Positions 52,471 to 63,000 of a DNA stretch of 64,000 nucleotides are shown piece by piece (the first letter of the stretch is position 1; every line of letters begins with the position of its first letter). The position numbers and the translations under genes were made by a program. The notes under the pieces were generated by a model. It had not been told where the DNA came from, did not search any database, and saw only the letters and a program-made list of their open reading frames with translations. The stretch is from Nocardia sp. CC227C (GTDB taxonomy: Bacteria; Actinomycetota; Actinomycetes; Mycobacteriales; Mycobacteriaceae). The stretch spans positions 1-64,000 of the forward strand of contig NZ_JASITE010000017.1 of the NCBI RefSeq assembly GCF_030767025.1, written 5' to 3'.

Positions 52471-55089
52471 ATGCGAGTCGACGGACGGGAAATACCCGTC
52501 GCCGGCAGCCTGCTGCAGCCACGGCTCCGGCGTACCAGCGACATTCTGCGGGTGGTGCTGTCCGCGCTGCTGGTCGCCGTCGTCATCGTGGGCTCGCTCA
52601 TCACCCGGCCGCAGTGGGAGGCGCTGGAGAGGTCGCTGTCCGACATCATCGGCTTCCTGACGCCGGAGCAGTCCAACGCGGTCTACATCGGGTACGGGAT
52701 CGCGATCCTGGCGCTGCCGTTCGCCATCTTCCTGCGCCTGATCTGGCGGGGGCAATGGAAACTGCTGGGCGGCTACCTGTCCGCCGGCCTGATCGCCCTG
52801 CTGGCGTTCTCCTTCACCGGCACCGGATTCGCCGCCCCCAGCTGGCATCTGTCGGAACCGCAGCAGGTGAACACCTTCCTGTCGCAATTCCTCGACGATC
52901 CGCGCTGGATCGCCATGTTGGCCGCCACCCTGACCGTCGCCAGTCCGTGGCTGCCCGCCCGCGCCCGGCGCTGGTGGTGGACGCTGCTGCTGGCCTTCGT
53001 CCCGATTCACCTGGTGGTGAGTTTGGTGGTGCCCGCGCGCGCCCTGCTCGGCCTGGCCATCGGCTGGTTCGTGGGCGCGGTGATCGTGCTGGTGGTCGGC
53101 ACGCCCGCGCTGGAGGTGCCGCTGGACGCGGCGGTGCGGGTGCTCGCCCGGCGCGGATACCAGGTGAACGCCTTCACGGTGCTGCGCCCGGGTGGGCGGG
53201 GTCCGCTGGTGCTCTCGGCCAGCACCACGCCGCGAACGGGAGTCGGCCCGGTGACCACGCCCGGAATGGCGGCGGTCATCGCCTCGGGATCGGTCGCCGG
53301 GCGCGGTTCGACGAACACGGCGGCGCGCGCCGCCGCCGGTGGCGGTACCACGACCACCGCCGTCGCGACCACCGAGAAGACGGAGCGCGACATCGGCGCG
53401 CCGCCGGACTCGGTCGCGCCCGCGCGGAACCAGGCCGACGGCCGTGCCGCCGCCCTCGATTCCATCCGGCATACGCCCGCCGAGGACGAGGTGGTCGTGG
53501 AACTCTACGGAGCCAACCAGCGCAGTCGCAGCGCGTTGCACGCCCTGCGACGGTGGCTGACGATCCGCAGCGGGGAGTACCCGGCGCTGTTCGCCTCCAT
53601 GCGGCGGGCGGTGGAGCACCGGGCGCTCATGGGCATCGCCATCGGGGATCTCGGACTGGGCAGCAACAAACCGCTCACCGTGGCCGCGCTGGACCGCGGC
53701 TGGATGCTGTACGCGCACACCGTGTCCGCTGGGGATCCGCTGGCCGAAACACACGTAGAACAGCTGGGCGATGTGTGGCGGGCGCTGGACACCATGCACA
53801 GGGCGCAGATCTCGCACGGCGAACTGCGCGCCGACGATGTCCGCGTCGCGGGCGGCGACGTGCTGTTCGGCGGATTCACCCAATCCGAGTTCGGGGCGTA
53901 CGACGCACGGTTCCAGTCGGATGTGGCGCAGCTGCTGGTCACCACGGCCGATGTGTTCGGCCCGGAGACCGCCGTGCGAACGGCGCTCGAGGTGCTGGGC
54001 CCGCAGCGGGTGCTGACCGCCTCCCGTCGGCTCACCAAGGTCGCCATCCCGGTGCAGGTGCGCAAGTCGGTACCGGAGTTCAAGGACGTGCTCGAGGCCA
54101 CCCGCGATCAGGTGGCGCACCAGACCGGGCAGGACCGCATCGAGGCCGCGCAGATCACCCGGTTCTCCCGCAATCAGATCATCCAGCTGGTGCTGCTCAT
54201 CGGCCTGGTGTACGTGGCCTACCCGTACATCAGCGCGGTGCCCACCTTCACCTCCGAACTCAGCAACGCCAACTGGTGGTGGGCGCTGCTCGGCCTGCTC
54301 GTCTCGGTGCTCAAGTACATCGGCGCGGCCATGGCGCTGTGGGCGTGCGCCGGGGCGGCGGTGAACCTGCGCAATCTGATGCTCATGCAGGTGGCGAACA
54401 CCTTCGCCGCCACCACGACTCCAGCGGGTGTCGGCGGTCTGGCACTGAGCGTGCGCTTCCTGCAGAAGAGCGGATTGGGCGCGGTGCGGGCCACGGCCGC
54501 GGTGGCCATGCAGCAGTCGGTGCAGGTGGTCACGCACATCGTGCTGCTCATCTTCTTCAGTGTGGCGGCGGGTGTTTCGGCGGATCTGTCGCACATCTTC
54601 CCCAATGCCACGGTGCTGTACCTGGTGGGCGGTGTGCTGCTGGGCCTGCTGGGCGTGTCCATCTTCCTGCCGACCGTGCGGCGGTGGCTGCGCACCGAGG
54701 TGCGGCCACAGCTGGCGGAGGTGGTGAGTTCGCTGCACGAGCTGGTGCGCAGTCCGCTGCGGCTGGTGATGATAGTGGGCGGTTGCGCGGCGACCACGCT
54801 CGGCGCGGCGCTGGCGCTGTGGACCAGCATCGAAGCCTTCGGCGGCAGTACGACTTTCGTGACGGTCACGGTGGTGACCATGATCGGCGGCACGCTGGCC
54901 TCGGCCGCGCCGACACCCGGCGGCGTCGGCGCGGTGGAGGCGGCGCTCATCGGCGGTCTGGCGGCGTTCGGCGTGCCCGCGAGTATCGCGGTGCCGGCGG
55001 TGCTGCTCTACCGGGTGCTCACCTGCTGGCTGCCGGTGGCCGTCGGCTGGCCGATCATGCGGTGGCTCACCTCGAACGACAAGATCTGA
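52471..55089 (+). CDS. LPG-synthase/flippase-type membrane protein with kinase-like centre
   Basis: 872 residues in three parts: N-terminal membrane region with about six helices (25-215); a soluble centre (about 215-560) whose HGELRADDVRV (from His449) and later LFGGF resemble the HGDLxxxN/DFG core of ABC1/aminoglycoside kinase-like folds but with altered catalytic residues; and a C-terminal lysylphosphatidylglycerol synthetase membrane domain (about 565-865, with NTFAATTTPAGVGGLALSVRFL and TPGGVGAVEAAL). The LysX/MprF-type synthetase domain itself is absent, so a lipid or polyprenol flippase role is likelier than aminoacyl transfer. Mycobacteria have similar proteins. Confidence 0.83.
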   Translation: MRVDGREIPVAGSLLQPRLRRTSDILRVVLSALLVAVVIVGSLITRPQWEALERSLSDIIGFLTPEQSNAVYIGYGIAILALPFAIFLRLIWRGQWKLLGGYLSAGLIALLAFSFTGTGFAAPSWHLSEPQQVNTFLSQFLDDPRWIAMLAATLTVASPWLPARARRWWWTLLLAFVPIHLVVSLVVPARALLGLAIGWFVGAVIVLVVGTPALEVPLDAAVRVLARRGYQVNAFTVLRPGGRGPLVLSASTTPRTGVGPVTTPGMAAVIASGSVAGRGSTNTAARAAAGGGTTTTAVATTEKTERDIGAPPDSVAPARNQADGRAAALDSIRHTPAEDEVVVELYGANQRSRSALHALRRWLTIRSGEYPALFASMRRAVEHRALMGIAIGDLGLGSNKPLTVAALDRGWMLYAHTVSAGDPLAETHVEQLGDVWRALDTMHRAQISHGELRADDVRVAGGDVLFGGFTQSEFGAYDARFQSDVAQLLVTTADVFGPETAVRTALEVLGPQRVLTASRRLTKVAIPVQVRKSVPEFKDVLEATRDQVAHQTGQDRIEAAQITRFSRNQIIQLVLLIGLVYVAYPYISAVPTFTSELSNANWWWALLGLLVSVLKYIGAAMALWACAGAAVNLRNLMLMQVANTFAATTTPAGVGGLALSVRFLQKSGLGAVRATAAVAMQQSVQVVTHIVLLIFFSVAAGVSADLSHIFPNATVLYLVGGVLLGLLGVSIFLPTVRRWLRTEVRPQLAEVVSSLHELVRSPLRLVMIVGGCAATTLGAALALWTSIEAFGGSTTFVTVTVVTMIGGTLASAAPTPGGVGAVEAALIGGLAAFGVPASIAVPAVLLYRVLTCWLPVAVGWPIMRWLTSNDKI

Positions 55090-55097
55090 GCTCGGGC

Positions 55098-55733
55098 TCA
55101 GCGACGGGCACCGTGCAGGTGTTCGAGCACTTGATCGACGGAAAGGCAACCGGCCGTGGTCAATTCGAGGTCGGCCAGGGAAGATGCATGGGTTTCGGCC
55201 GTCGCGGCGGCCACGCAGTCGGCCACCGGGTGCAGGTAGAAACCGAGATCCGTGCCGTGCCGGGCGGTCTGCTCGACCGTGAGGTTGGTGGCGACGCCGG
55301 TGACGAGCAGGGTGTCGATGCCGCGGGCGGCGAGCCAGTCCGGCAGGGCGCTGCCCGCCAGGCCGGACAGCTTCTGATTGTCGAAGACCGCACCCGCGCG
55401 CGCCTGCGCCGACATCTCCGGAATGATCTGCGTGCCAGGAGAATTCGGGCGGAACTCGGTCTGCGCGGCGGCGACCGAGCGCATGAATCCGGTATTGCGC
55501 ACCAACGCGCCCTCGCCGACGGGAATGGTGAAGCGGGTGAACACGAGCGGAAGGCCCGCCGCGGCGGCGGCATTGTGGAACTCGACCGCCCGGTCCACCA
55601 CCCCGCTCTCCGCGATCGGTTCCGCCAGCATGGGACCGAAGAACCCTTCGGGCCGAATCACATTCACCTGCCAGTGCAGAGCGAGCACCGCGGTGCGCCC
55701 AGGTTCGAGCATCATGACCCCATAGTGCGCCAT
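55098..55733 (-). CDS. Isochorismatase-family hydrolase lacking catalytic Asp and Cys
   Basis: 211 residues with the isochorismatase fold (LLVTGVATNLTVEQTARHGTD and AETHASSL). In cysteine hydrolases of this family the triad is Asp (usually in IDMQ near the start), Lys and Cys (TGxxTxxCV). Here the Asp position is His (LHWQV) and the Cys position is Thr (ATNLTV); a Lys (DNQKLSG) remains. It may be non-catalytic or use another mechanism, as true isochorismatases do without Cys. The start may be one of the ATGs at 55715/55712. Confidence 0.8.
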   Translation of the reverse strand: MAHYGVMMLEPGRTAVLALHWQVNVIRPEGFFGPMLAEPIAESGVVDRAVEFHNAAAAAGLPLVFTRFTIPVGEGALVRNTGFMRSVAAAQTEFRPNSPGTQIIPEMSAQARAGAVFDNQKLSGLAGSALPDWLAARGIDTLLVTGVATNLTVEQTARHGTDLGFYLHPVADCVAAATAETHASSLADLELTTAGCLSVDQVLEHLHGARR

Positions 55734-55804
55734 GCGGGGGCCGCGGCGCGCCGGAATGGCGGTACAGCGCGCCGCGGCGGCACTCGGTTACCCGAGCAGT
55801 CGGT

Positions 55805-57370
55805 TCATGAGAAGTCCTTGCGCAGTGCGACTTTGACGACCTTGCCGCTCGCGTTGCGGGGCAGCTCCGGCACGATCACCAGATCCTTGGGGTGCTTGTA
55901 GCGAGCCAGGTTCTCGTTGAGGAAGGGCTCGAGCTCCGCCAGGGTCAGATCGGTGTCGGGCAACAGCGCCACCACCGCCACCGGCACCTCGCCCCACTTC
56001 TCGTGCGGGCGGGCGATCACCGCCGCCTCGCGGATCTTGGGATGGGCGAACAGCACGTTCTCCACCTCGGCGCAGTAGATGTTCTCACCGCCGGAGATGA
56101 TCATGTCCTTCTTGCGGTCCACCACCCAGACGAAACCCTCCTCGTCCTGCCGCACCAGGTCGCCGGAGTGGAACCAGCCGCCCGCGAAGGCTTCCGCGGT
56201 GGCCTCGGGCTTGTTCCAGTAGCCCTGCATGAGAGTCGGTCCGCGATAGACGATCTCACCCACCTCGCCGGGGGCCACATCGTTCATCTCGTCGTCGACC
56301 ACGCGGGCCTGGATGGTGGGGATGGGCCTGCCGACCGAGCCGAGCTTGCGCAGCGCGTCCTTGCCCTCCAGCACACAGGTGATGGGCGACATCTCGGTCT
56401 GGCCGAACACCGCGACGTTGAACGCCTCCGGGAAGCGGTCCGCCATGGCCCGCAACACCGTGTCGGAGGCCGGGGCCGCACCCCAGCACAGCGAGCGCAG
56501 CGCCAGCTTGCGCTGCTCGATCGTCGGGTCCTCGCAGATCATCTGCCACTGGGCGGGGACGCAGAAGGCGGTGGTGGCCTGCTCCGCCTCCACGGCGTCG
56601 AGCCACTGACCGGCGTCGAAAGCGCCCAACGGGTGCAGGATCGTCTTGCCGCCCAGCATGAAGTACGGGGTCAGCGATCCCAGGCCCGCGATGTGGAACA
56701 GCGGGGAGGTGCAGAAGCCGATGGACTCCTCGGTGATCTCCATGGCCCGGATACAGGTGAGCCCCTGCGCGGTCATGTTCGCGTGGGTGAGCACCGCGCC
56801 CTTGGGGCTGCCGGTGGTGCCCGAGGTGTACATGATCAGGCAGGGCGTGTCCTCGGGGATGTCCAGCGGCGCGTGCGGTTCGCCCGCCTCCGCGATGAAG
56901 TCGTCGTAGCCGATCACGCCGTCGCCGGTCTGCCCGTTGATGACCACGCAGGTCTCCAGCGCGGGGACCTGGCCCACCATGGCGGTGGCGAGCGGCTGCA
57001 ACGGCGCGTCGGTGACGATGGCCTTCGCGCCGGAATCGCCCACGATGTAGGCCACCTCGGGCGGGGTGAGACGGAAGTTCACCGGCACCGCGATGGCCCC
57101 GAGGGCATTGATGCCCATGACGGCCTCGATGTACTCGGTGTAGTTGAGCGCCAGGATGAGCACGCGATCGCCGAACCCGACCCCTCGACGGGCGAGCGCG
57201 TCGGCGAACTTCTCCGAACGCTCGTGCAGCTGCCGCCACGTGGTGTCCACGCCCTGGAAGCGGAATGCCACCCGGTCGGGCCGCATGGCCGCATGGGTCG
57301 CGATCTGGTTGACCCAGTGGTTGCGCCGCGACCGAAGGGGCTCATCGAGCGGCTGGATACCGGCGGTCAT
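55805..57370 (-). CDS. Acyl-CoA synthetase (FadD-type, AMP-forming)
   Basis: 521 residues of the ANL superfamily: P-loop YTSGTTGSPKG (181-191), the adenylate motif ending GEIVYRGPTLMQGYWNKPEAT, GWFHSGDLVRQD, and the hinge SGGENIYCAEVE; the final catalytic Lys is in NASGKVVKVAL. It activates a fatty or other carboxylic acid to its CoA thioester. Close to mycobacterial FadD5-like ligases by my reading, uncertain. ATG 57370 has GAGGAAG four bases upstream. Divergent from the nitronate monooxygenase gene, likely co-regulated. Confidence 0.92.
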   Translation of the reverse strand: MTAGIQPLDEPLRSRRNHWVNQIATHAAMRPDRVAFRFQGVDTTWRQLHERSEKFADALARRGVGFGDRVLILALNYTEYIEAVMGINALGAIAVPVNFRLTPPEVAYIVGDSGAKAIVTDAPLQPLATAMVGQVPALETCVVINGQTGDGVIGYDDFIAEAGEPHAPLDIPEDTPCLIMYTSGTTGSPKGAVLTHANMTAQGLTCIRAMEITEESIGFCTSPLFHIAGLGSLTPYFMLGGKTILHPLGAFDAGQWLDAVEAEQATTAFCVPAQWQMICEDPTIEQRKLALRSLCWGAAPASDTVLRAMADRFPEAFNVAVFGQTEMSPITCVLEGKDALRKLGSVGRPIPTIQARVVDDEMNDVAPGEVGEIVYRGPTLMQGYWNKPEATAEAFAGGWFHSGDLVRQDEEGFVWVVDRKKDMIISGGENIYCAEVENVLFAHPKIREAAVIARPHEKWGEVPVAVVALLPDTDLTLAELEPFLNENLARYKHPKDLVIVPELPRNASGKVVKVALRKDFS

Positions 57371-57671
57371 ACTGCTTCCTCTCACACGGGGAGTGAACAG
57401 TCGCGAGAATAGCAACTAACTTTCTGGCGTGACAAGGGTTACAGAGAAGGTTCTGGCGAAAATTTCTCATTCGATCATTCAGCAGCTCAAAGGCGTTGTT
57501 TTTGCTACTTCACATCGCCGAGCGCTGACCGTTTATCCACAGGATGGCCGCAGACCGCTGATTCAGAGTGCAAACGATCGCTCACATGAGGGTTGTCCCC
57601 CCATATGCAACTATGCGACTATCGGGCCAGTCCGGGCGTGTGTGCGACCCGCGAGAGGCTAGGAGGACAGC
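57371..57671. promoter_or_regulatory. Divergent intergenic region fadD/nitronate monooxygenase
   Basis: 301 bp, visibly AT-richer than flanks, no gene. Contains a direct repeat TTCTGGCG (57422 and 57451), a short palindrome AGAA-GG-TTCT (57445-57454) and a perfect DnaA-box 9-mer TTATCCACA (57534-57542). Probably holds both promoters and an operator; nothing identifies the regulator. Confidence 0.35.
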
Positions 57672-58646
57672 GTGACGCTGCGTACCAGGTTCACCGAGGA
57701 GTTCGGGGTCGAGCACCCGATCGTGCAGGGCGGCATGATGTGGGTCGGTCGCGCCGAACTGGCCGCCGCGGTGTCGGAGGCCGGTGGTCTCGGCATCATC
57801 ACCGCGCTCACCCAGCCCACTCCGGACGATCTGCTGGCCGAGATCGAGAAGGCGCGGTCGCTGACCGACAAGCCCTTCGGCGTGAACGTCACCATCCTGC
57901 CCTCCATCAACCCGCCGCCGTACCAGGACTACGTCAAGGCGATCATCGAGTCCGGCGTGAAGATCGTCGAGACCGCGGGCAGCAATCCGGAGCCCTTCCT
58001 GCCGTACTACAAGGAAGCCGGAATCAAGGTGCTGCACAAGTGCACCAGCGTGCGGCACGCCCTCAAGGCGCAGAAGATCGGCGTGGACGGCGTGAGCATC
58101 GACGGCTTCGAATGCGCCGGTCACCCGGGTGAGGACGATGTGCCCGGCCTGATCCTGATCCCGGCCGCCACCCAGGTGCTGGACATCCCGGTCATCGCCT
58201 CCGGCGGTATCGCCGACGCCCGCGGCCTGGTGGCCGCGCTGGCGCTGGGCGCGGACGGCGTGAACATGGGCACCCGCTTCATGTGCACCCGGGAGTCGGC
58301 CATTCACCAGACGGTGAAGGAGCAGATCGTGGCGCACAGCGAGCGCGACACCCAGCTCATCTTCCGCACCATGCACAACACCGCGCGCGTGGCGAACAAC
58401 GAGATCAGCCGCAAGGTCGTCGAGATCGAGAAGTCCGGCGGCAAGTTCGAGGATGTGCGCGATCTCGTCGCCGGTGCGCGCGGACGGCGCGTCTTCGAGG
58501 AGGGCGACCTGGACGCGGGCATCTGGTCGGCCGGTCAGGTGCAGGGTCTGATCAATGACATCCCGACCTGTGCGGAGCTGGTGTCGCGCATGGTCACCGA
58601 GGCGGAGTCGATCATCAACTCCCGCTTGGCGGGCATGATGCGTTGA
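57672..58646 (+). CDS. Nitronate monooxygenase/NADH:quinone reductase-type flavoprotein
   Basis: 324-residue FMN-binding TIM barrel. HPIVQGGMMWVGRAELAAAVSEAGGLG at the start, GFECAGHPGEDD (catalytic His region), PVIASGGIADARGLVAALALGADGVNMGTRF for FMN phosphate binding. The layout resembles P. aeruginosa PA1024-type proteins, some of which reduce quinones with NADH and do not oxidise nitronates. GTG 57672 behind AGGAGGACA. Its partner is probably the divergent acyl-CoA synthetase. Confidence 0.88.
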   Translation: MTLRTRFTEEFGVEHPIVQGGMMWVGRAELAAAVSEAGGLGIITALTQPTPDDLLAEIEKARSLTDKPFGVNVTILPSINPPPYQDYVKAIIESGVKIVETAGSNPEPFLPYYKEAGIKVLHKCTSVRHALKAQKIGVDGVSIDGFECAGHPGEDDVPGLILIPAATQVLDIPVIASGGIADARGLVAALALGADGVNMGTRFMCTRESAIHQTVKEQIVAHSERDTQLIFRTMHNTARVANNEISRKVVEIEKSGGKFEDVRDLVAGARGRRVFEEGDLDAGIWSAGQVQGLINDIPTCAELVSRMVTEAESIINSRLAGMMR

Positions 58647-58662
58647 CCCGCCTCCGAACCAA

Positions 58663-58757
58663 CCGGACGACTGATCTCGCGACGTTCGGGTAGCTCACCG
58701 GGTACGCCCGAAATCGGGTCGGCACTCGACCGCCGGCACGCGTGCACAGCGGTCAGC
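58663..58757 (-). repeat. Dispersed repeat, copy B (inverted)
   Basis: Reverse complement matches 23366-23460 at 81/95 positions. Lies between convergent stops at 58646 and 58811, 54 bases downstream of the metallo-beta-lactamase gene in that gene's orientation. Confidence 0.75.
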
Positions 58758-58810
58758 GCATTTCAGCCGTGCGCCGAAGACACGGAGAGGCGGGCGAGCT
58801 CGACAAGCGT

Positions 58811-59761
58811 TCAGGCGCGGGCGGCGCAGGCGTCGTAGTCGTGGGAGGCGATGACCTCGATGCCGTCGGGCAGGGCGTGCAGGCGCGCAATGGTGCGGAA
58901 GGCGGCGTCGCGGTCGGCGTCGAAGAGCTGGCCGGGCATGGGTGCCTTCTCGCGAATCAGGCGCACCTGCACCCGATTCCACACCGCATCACCCGCGAGC
59001 AGCACGCGGGTGCCGTCGGCTACGGCCAGCAGGACGCCGACACTGCCCGGGGTGTGGCCCGCGAGGTCGACCAGCACGACCGCGCCGTCACCGAACAGAT
59101 CGTGGCTGCGCGGGAAGGTCAGCACCGGGGGACCGTCCAGTTCCAGGCCGCCGACGGCGCGGTCGCGCAGCGGTGCGCGCACCACGCCGATCGGGGCGTG
59201 CGCGCCGCGCATGGCCCAGTCGTATTCAACGGCGGGCAGGCGTAATTCGACCGAGTCCGGCAGTTCCAGCAGTCCCGACACGTGATCCCAGTGCAGGTGC
59301 GTGGCCAGCACGAAATCGATGTCGTCCCCGGAGAGATCGCGGGCGGCGAGGGCGTCGCGCAGGCCCAGCACCGGCTTCTCCGGGGAGACCAGCAGCGGCA
59401 CCGGGAACGGCAGACCGGGGATGACTCGCTCGTGCACATTCGCGCACAGGGCGGGATCGACCAGGAACCTGGCGCGCGGATGCTCGACCAGGAACGCGCC
59501 CATGGCCATGGGCAACTCGCGCAGGCTGCGCACGCCCTCCGCCACGATGATCTCGGGGGCCGCCATCCGGCCCTGGATGAGCGCCCGCAATGTGACCGTG
59601 GCCCGCGGGGCGGCCGGATCGGCCACCTCGAGTCCGGCCAGGAAGTCGGCGTCCGGTCGGCGGGGCCGCAGCAGGCGCGCGGGGGTGGCGGCGAGCGCGG
59701 TGCAGCAGCGCGCCAGGGTGCCGAGGGTGGACGGGCGACCGGCGGTGACATCGAAGCTCAC
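58811..59761 (-). CDS. Metallo-beta-lactamase-fold hydrolase
   Basis: 316 residues. Zinc ligands THLHWDH (H155, H157, D159, H160), AGHTPGSVG (third His), GDAVWN (bridging Asp) and ASHDYD (last His). This is the pattern of AHL lactonase and related glyoxalase II-like hydrolases. No signal peptide; cytoplasmic. Substrate unknown. ATG 59761 divergent from the PKS-like gene. Confidence 0.87.
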   Translation of the reverse strand: MSFDVTAGRPSTLGTLARCCTALAATPARLLRPRRPDADFLAGLEVADPAAPRATVTLRALIQGRMAAPEIIVAEGVRSLRELPMAMGAFLVEHPRARFLVDPALCANVHERVIPGLPFPVPLLVSPEKPVLGLRDALAARDLSGDDIDFVLATHLHWDHVSGLLELPDSVELRLPAVEYDWAMRGAHAPIGVVRAPLRDRAVGGLELDGPPVLTFPRSHDLFGDGAVVLVDLAGHTPGSVGVLLAVADGTRVLLAGDAVWNRVQVRLIREKAPMPGQLFDADRDAAFRTIARLHALPDGIEVIASHDYDACAARA

Positions 59762-59823
59762 CGCGTCAGGCTATGCGATCCCGAATCGGGCGGGGAAGGC
59801 TCACTGCACCCGGGACATTAAGT

Positions 59824-59837
59824 GCCGACCGGTCGGC
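59824..59837. promoter_or_regulatory. 14-bp perfect palindrome, TetR-type operator candidate
   Basis: GCCGACCGGTCGGC, with further partial symmetry (GTGCC/CGGCAC) around it, 63 bases upstream of the metallo-beta-lactamase-fold gene and 216 bases before the PKS-like gene. Such GACCGGTC-centred palindromes are common TetR targets. No regulator gene adjoins. Confidence 0.45.
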
Positions 59838-60052
59838 CCGGCACGCCGACGGGACTTTCGGAGCGGGGTGCGCGCTCGGCATAATCGCGGGGGGTACCTC
59901 GGCGGCCGGGACCGCCGGACGCGGGAGGGAATTCCTGTGCGGGAGAGTACGACAGCATCGGCCGGAACCACCGTGCGGCACCGGCACGCACACCGCACAG
60001 CCGTGCGCGACTCGGGTCGCGCCGAACCCACACGACCTCAGCGTGGCGAGCC

Positions 60053-63000
60053 ATGAGCGCGGGTGGTGCGCCGGATCGCCCAGCGCCGGCACCCGATCAC
60101 CCGGCACCGACTCTGCCAGCGGTGGGCGTGGTCGGCCTCGCACGGGGTGCGGTGAGCGCCGCGCACGGCAGCGCCGCGCGCGCCGACCGGACGACGCGAG
60201 ATGGCCGAGCCACGGCGTCGGATACATCGGTGGACGATGGCGCACCCGCAGATGGCGTCGGCCCGGCGGGTTCGAGCATCGGCGCGGTTCGGAACGAAGG
60301 CCCGACTACGGACCACGGGCGTGCGTGCACCACCGTGAGTCGAGGCGCGACCGCCGGGGCCGGGCTTCCGGAACTCGGGCTCGACTGTCCGGCAACGGAA
60401 TTCGACCGCCCGGCGGATTTCGATCAGGCGTGGTTCGGGCTGACCGAAGTGGATGCGGCGAGATTGGAGCCGTGGCAGGTGGCCGGGCTGCAGCTGGCTG
60501 TCGCGGCGTTGGATGACTCCGGTTTGGGCTATTCGGCGCGGGGGTCGAGTGCGGCGGTGGTGTTCGGGGCAGCGGGATGCGGACCGCCCGGCACGGACAA
60601 TCTCGCCAACCGGCTGTCGTGGGCACTCGGGTTGCGCGGTCCCAGCCTGATGCTGGACAGCGGATCCGCATCGGCGGCCGCCGCCGTGGATACCGCGGTC
60701 CGGCTGCTGGCCGACGAGTCGGTGCCGTTCGTCATCGCGGGCGGCATGGACCTGCCGCTGTCGCCGGATATTTCGATCGAAGACGACGAAATAGGCGCGG
60801 GCAGCGATGAGTTCACCGTCGTCATCGTGCATCGGGTCGCGGACGCCAGGCGCGGCGGCATCCGGATGCACGCCGAAATCACCGGCGTCACGGATTTCTC
60901 GGCTATCGCCGGCGGTAGGCGTATTCCGCTCGATCTGGACAGCGCGCACGCGCACAACGACCGGCTGGCACGGTTGGAGCGCGGGGACGAACCGCCGGTA
61001 CTGATCGCGTTGAGCGGACGCGATGCCCTCGAGGTGCACGACACGGCGCTGCACTGGGCCGAGCAGCTCGGCAGGCACCGCTCGCTGCGCGAATTCGCCG
61101 CCGCCACCGGGCGGATGCTGCCGGGGCCGGTGCGGGCGGCGGTCCTCGGGCGCGACCGGGACGATGCCGCCGCGCAGCTGCGCTCGCTCGCCGCCCGGAT
61201 CGCGGCCGCCCGGCAGCCGGTCTCGGCGGCGGAACGAGCCCGACGGGCGGAACGAATCGAGCAGGCGGAACAGGGCCGACCGGTGGCGCGGAGCGGGCGA
61301 ACGGAGGACGGCCGATCGGTGGCGCGGAGCGAACGAACAGTGCAAGTCCACCGGGCAGATCGGCACGAGCGGAGCGGATGGCGCGAACAGGGCGACCGAC
61401 GCCAGCGCGACGAGGAGCCGCAGCAGCGGGACGAGCATCGGGAGCCTCAGCAACTCCTACAGATCGGGCAGCAATGGAGAGCGCCTGCTCGGCGGGTGGA
61501 GACGACCGAGGTGAGGCGGGGTGCGGTGACCGAGGTTTTCGGGCCGCGGGCCGGGGCGGCGCGGGGCGGTGTGCTGTTCTTGTGTTCCGGGTCGAGCGAG
61601 CCGTATCCGGGGATGGGGCGCGGACTGGCGGCACGCTATCCGGTGTTCGCGCGGGCGCTCATGGATACCGCCGACGCGGTGGTGGCGGCGGGCGGGCCGC
61701 GGGTGTGGACGCCGCGCTTCGGCTTCGGGAACGGCGGGGGCGGTGCGGAATTCGCGCAGGCGGCGACCTTCGTCTACCAGGTGGCCATGGCGGAGTTGCT
61801 GGCGCGGTGGGGAATTCGCGCCGACGCGGTGGTCGGCTACGGCACGGGTGAGATGGCCGCGGCGGCCGTCGCGGGCGGGCTGTCGGTGGCCGACGCCGCA
61901 CGGGTCGTGGTGGAGCACAGCAGAATAGCGGCGCGGGCCGACCATGCCGCCACCGCAGTGCTGGAGGCGACCGCGACCGAGGCGATACGGCTGGTGGAAC
62001 CCATGCGCGCCGCCATCGCGGTGGCGGCCATCGACAGTCCCCGCTCGGTGACGGTGGCCGGGGAGGCGCGCTATATCGACGCACTGGTACGTCGCGCGCA
62101 CCGCCGCACCATATTCGCGCAGCGCCTGGCGGACCAGGCCGGCGCCCGGCGTGCGGCGGTGCCCGGTCCGCGATATCGCGAACTGGCCCCGCTGCTGGTC
62201 GACCGGCTCGCCGGAATAGCGCCGCGTACCCCGGTGGTCCCGCTCTACTCGACCACCCGGGCCGGTGCCGTGCTGGCGGCCGAGATGGATGCCGGCTACT
62301 GGGGCGAGCACTCCCGCGGCCCCGTGAACCTCACCGCAGCCCTGGAACACGCCGCCGCCGAGGGCCTCTCGACGGTCCTCGAGATCGCACCGCATCCCAC
62401 GCTGACCCCTACCGTCCGCGAACACGCCCCGTTCCGCGACTCCACCCACCCCGTCGCCGCCCGCGCCGACGAACCCCCCACCCTCCTCCGCGCCCTCGCC
62501 CGCCTCCACCTGGAAGGCCGTCCCCTCGACTGGACCGCCCTCGGCCCCTTCACCACCCCACCCCCACCCCGGCCCCACGCCCACGGCGCTCTCCGGCAGC
62601 CGCACGCCATCCGGAGCGACCGGCAGTACGCCGACGCCACGGCACCGCGGCACCGGGGCTCCGCACCGAACGACCAGCCGCAGCCGGACTCGACCGCGCC
62701 ACCGAGCCCGGCGGCCGCGTCAGGCGACCAGCACGACCCACTCACCGCGGCACCGCAGCGCTCGACCACCGCGCCGGACGACGAGCCATACCCCGCCACC
62801 GCCCGATACCAACCGGCGACCGCAGCACACTACCGGCGACACCCGGCGGCGGGGGCATCGGATCATCCGGTCCGGTGGGGGTATCGCGTCGGTTCGGGCG
62901 GGGTGGCTGGTCCGGTGCCGGATGTGGAGGTGTGGGCGGAGAGCACGTATGTGGTGACCGGGGGCCTCGGGCCGGCGGGGGTGCGGGCGGTGTGCTGGCT

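Noticed and set aside
52360..55149. 929-codon frame antisense to the flippase-type gene
   Set aside because: Low-complexity Arg/Gln/His composition; the plus strand encodes clear membrane helices and motifs.
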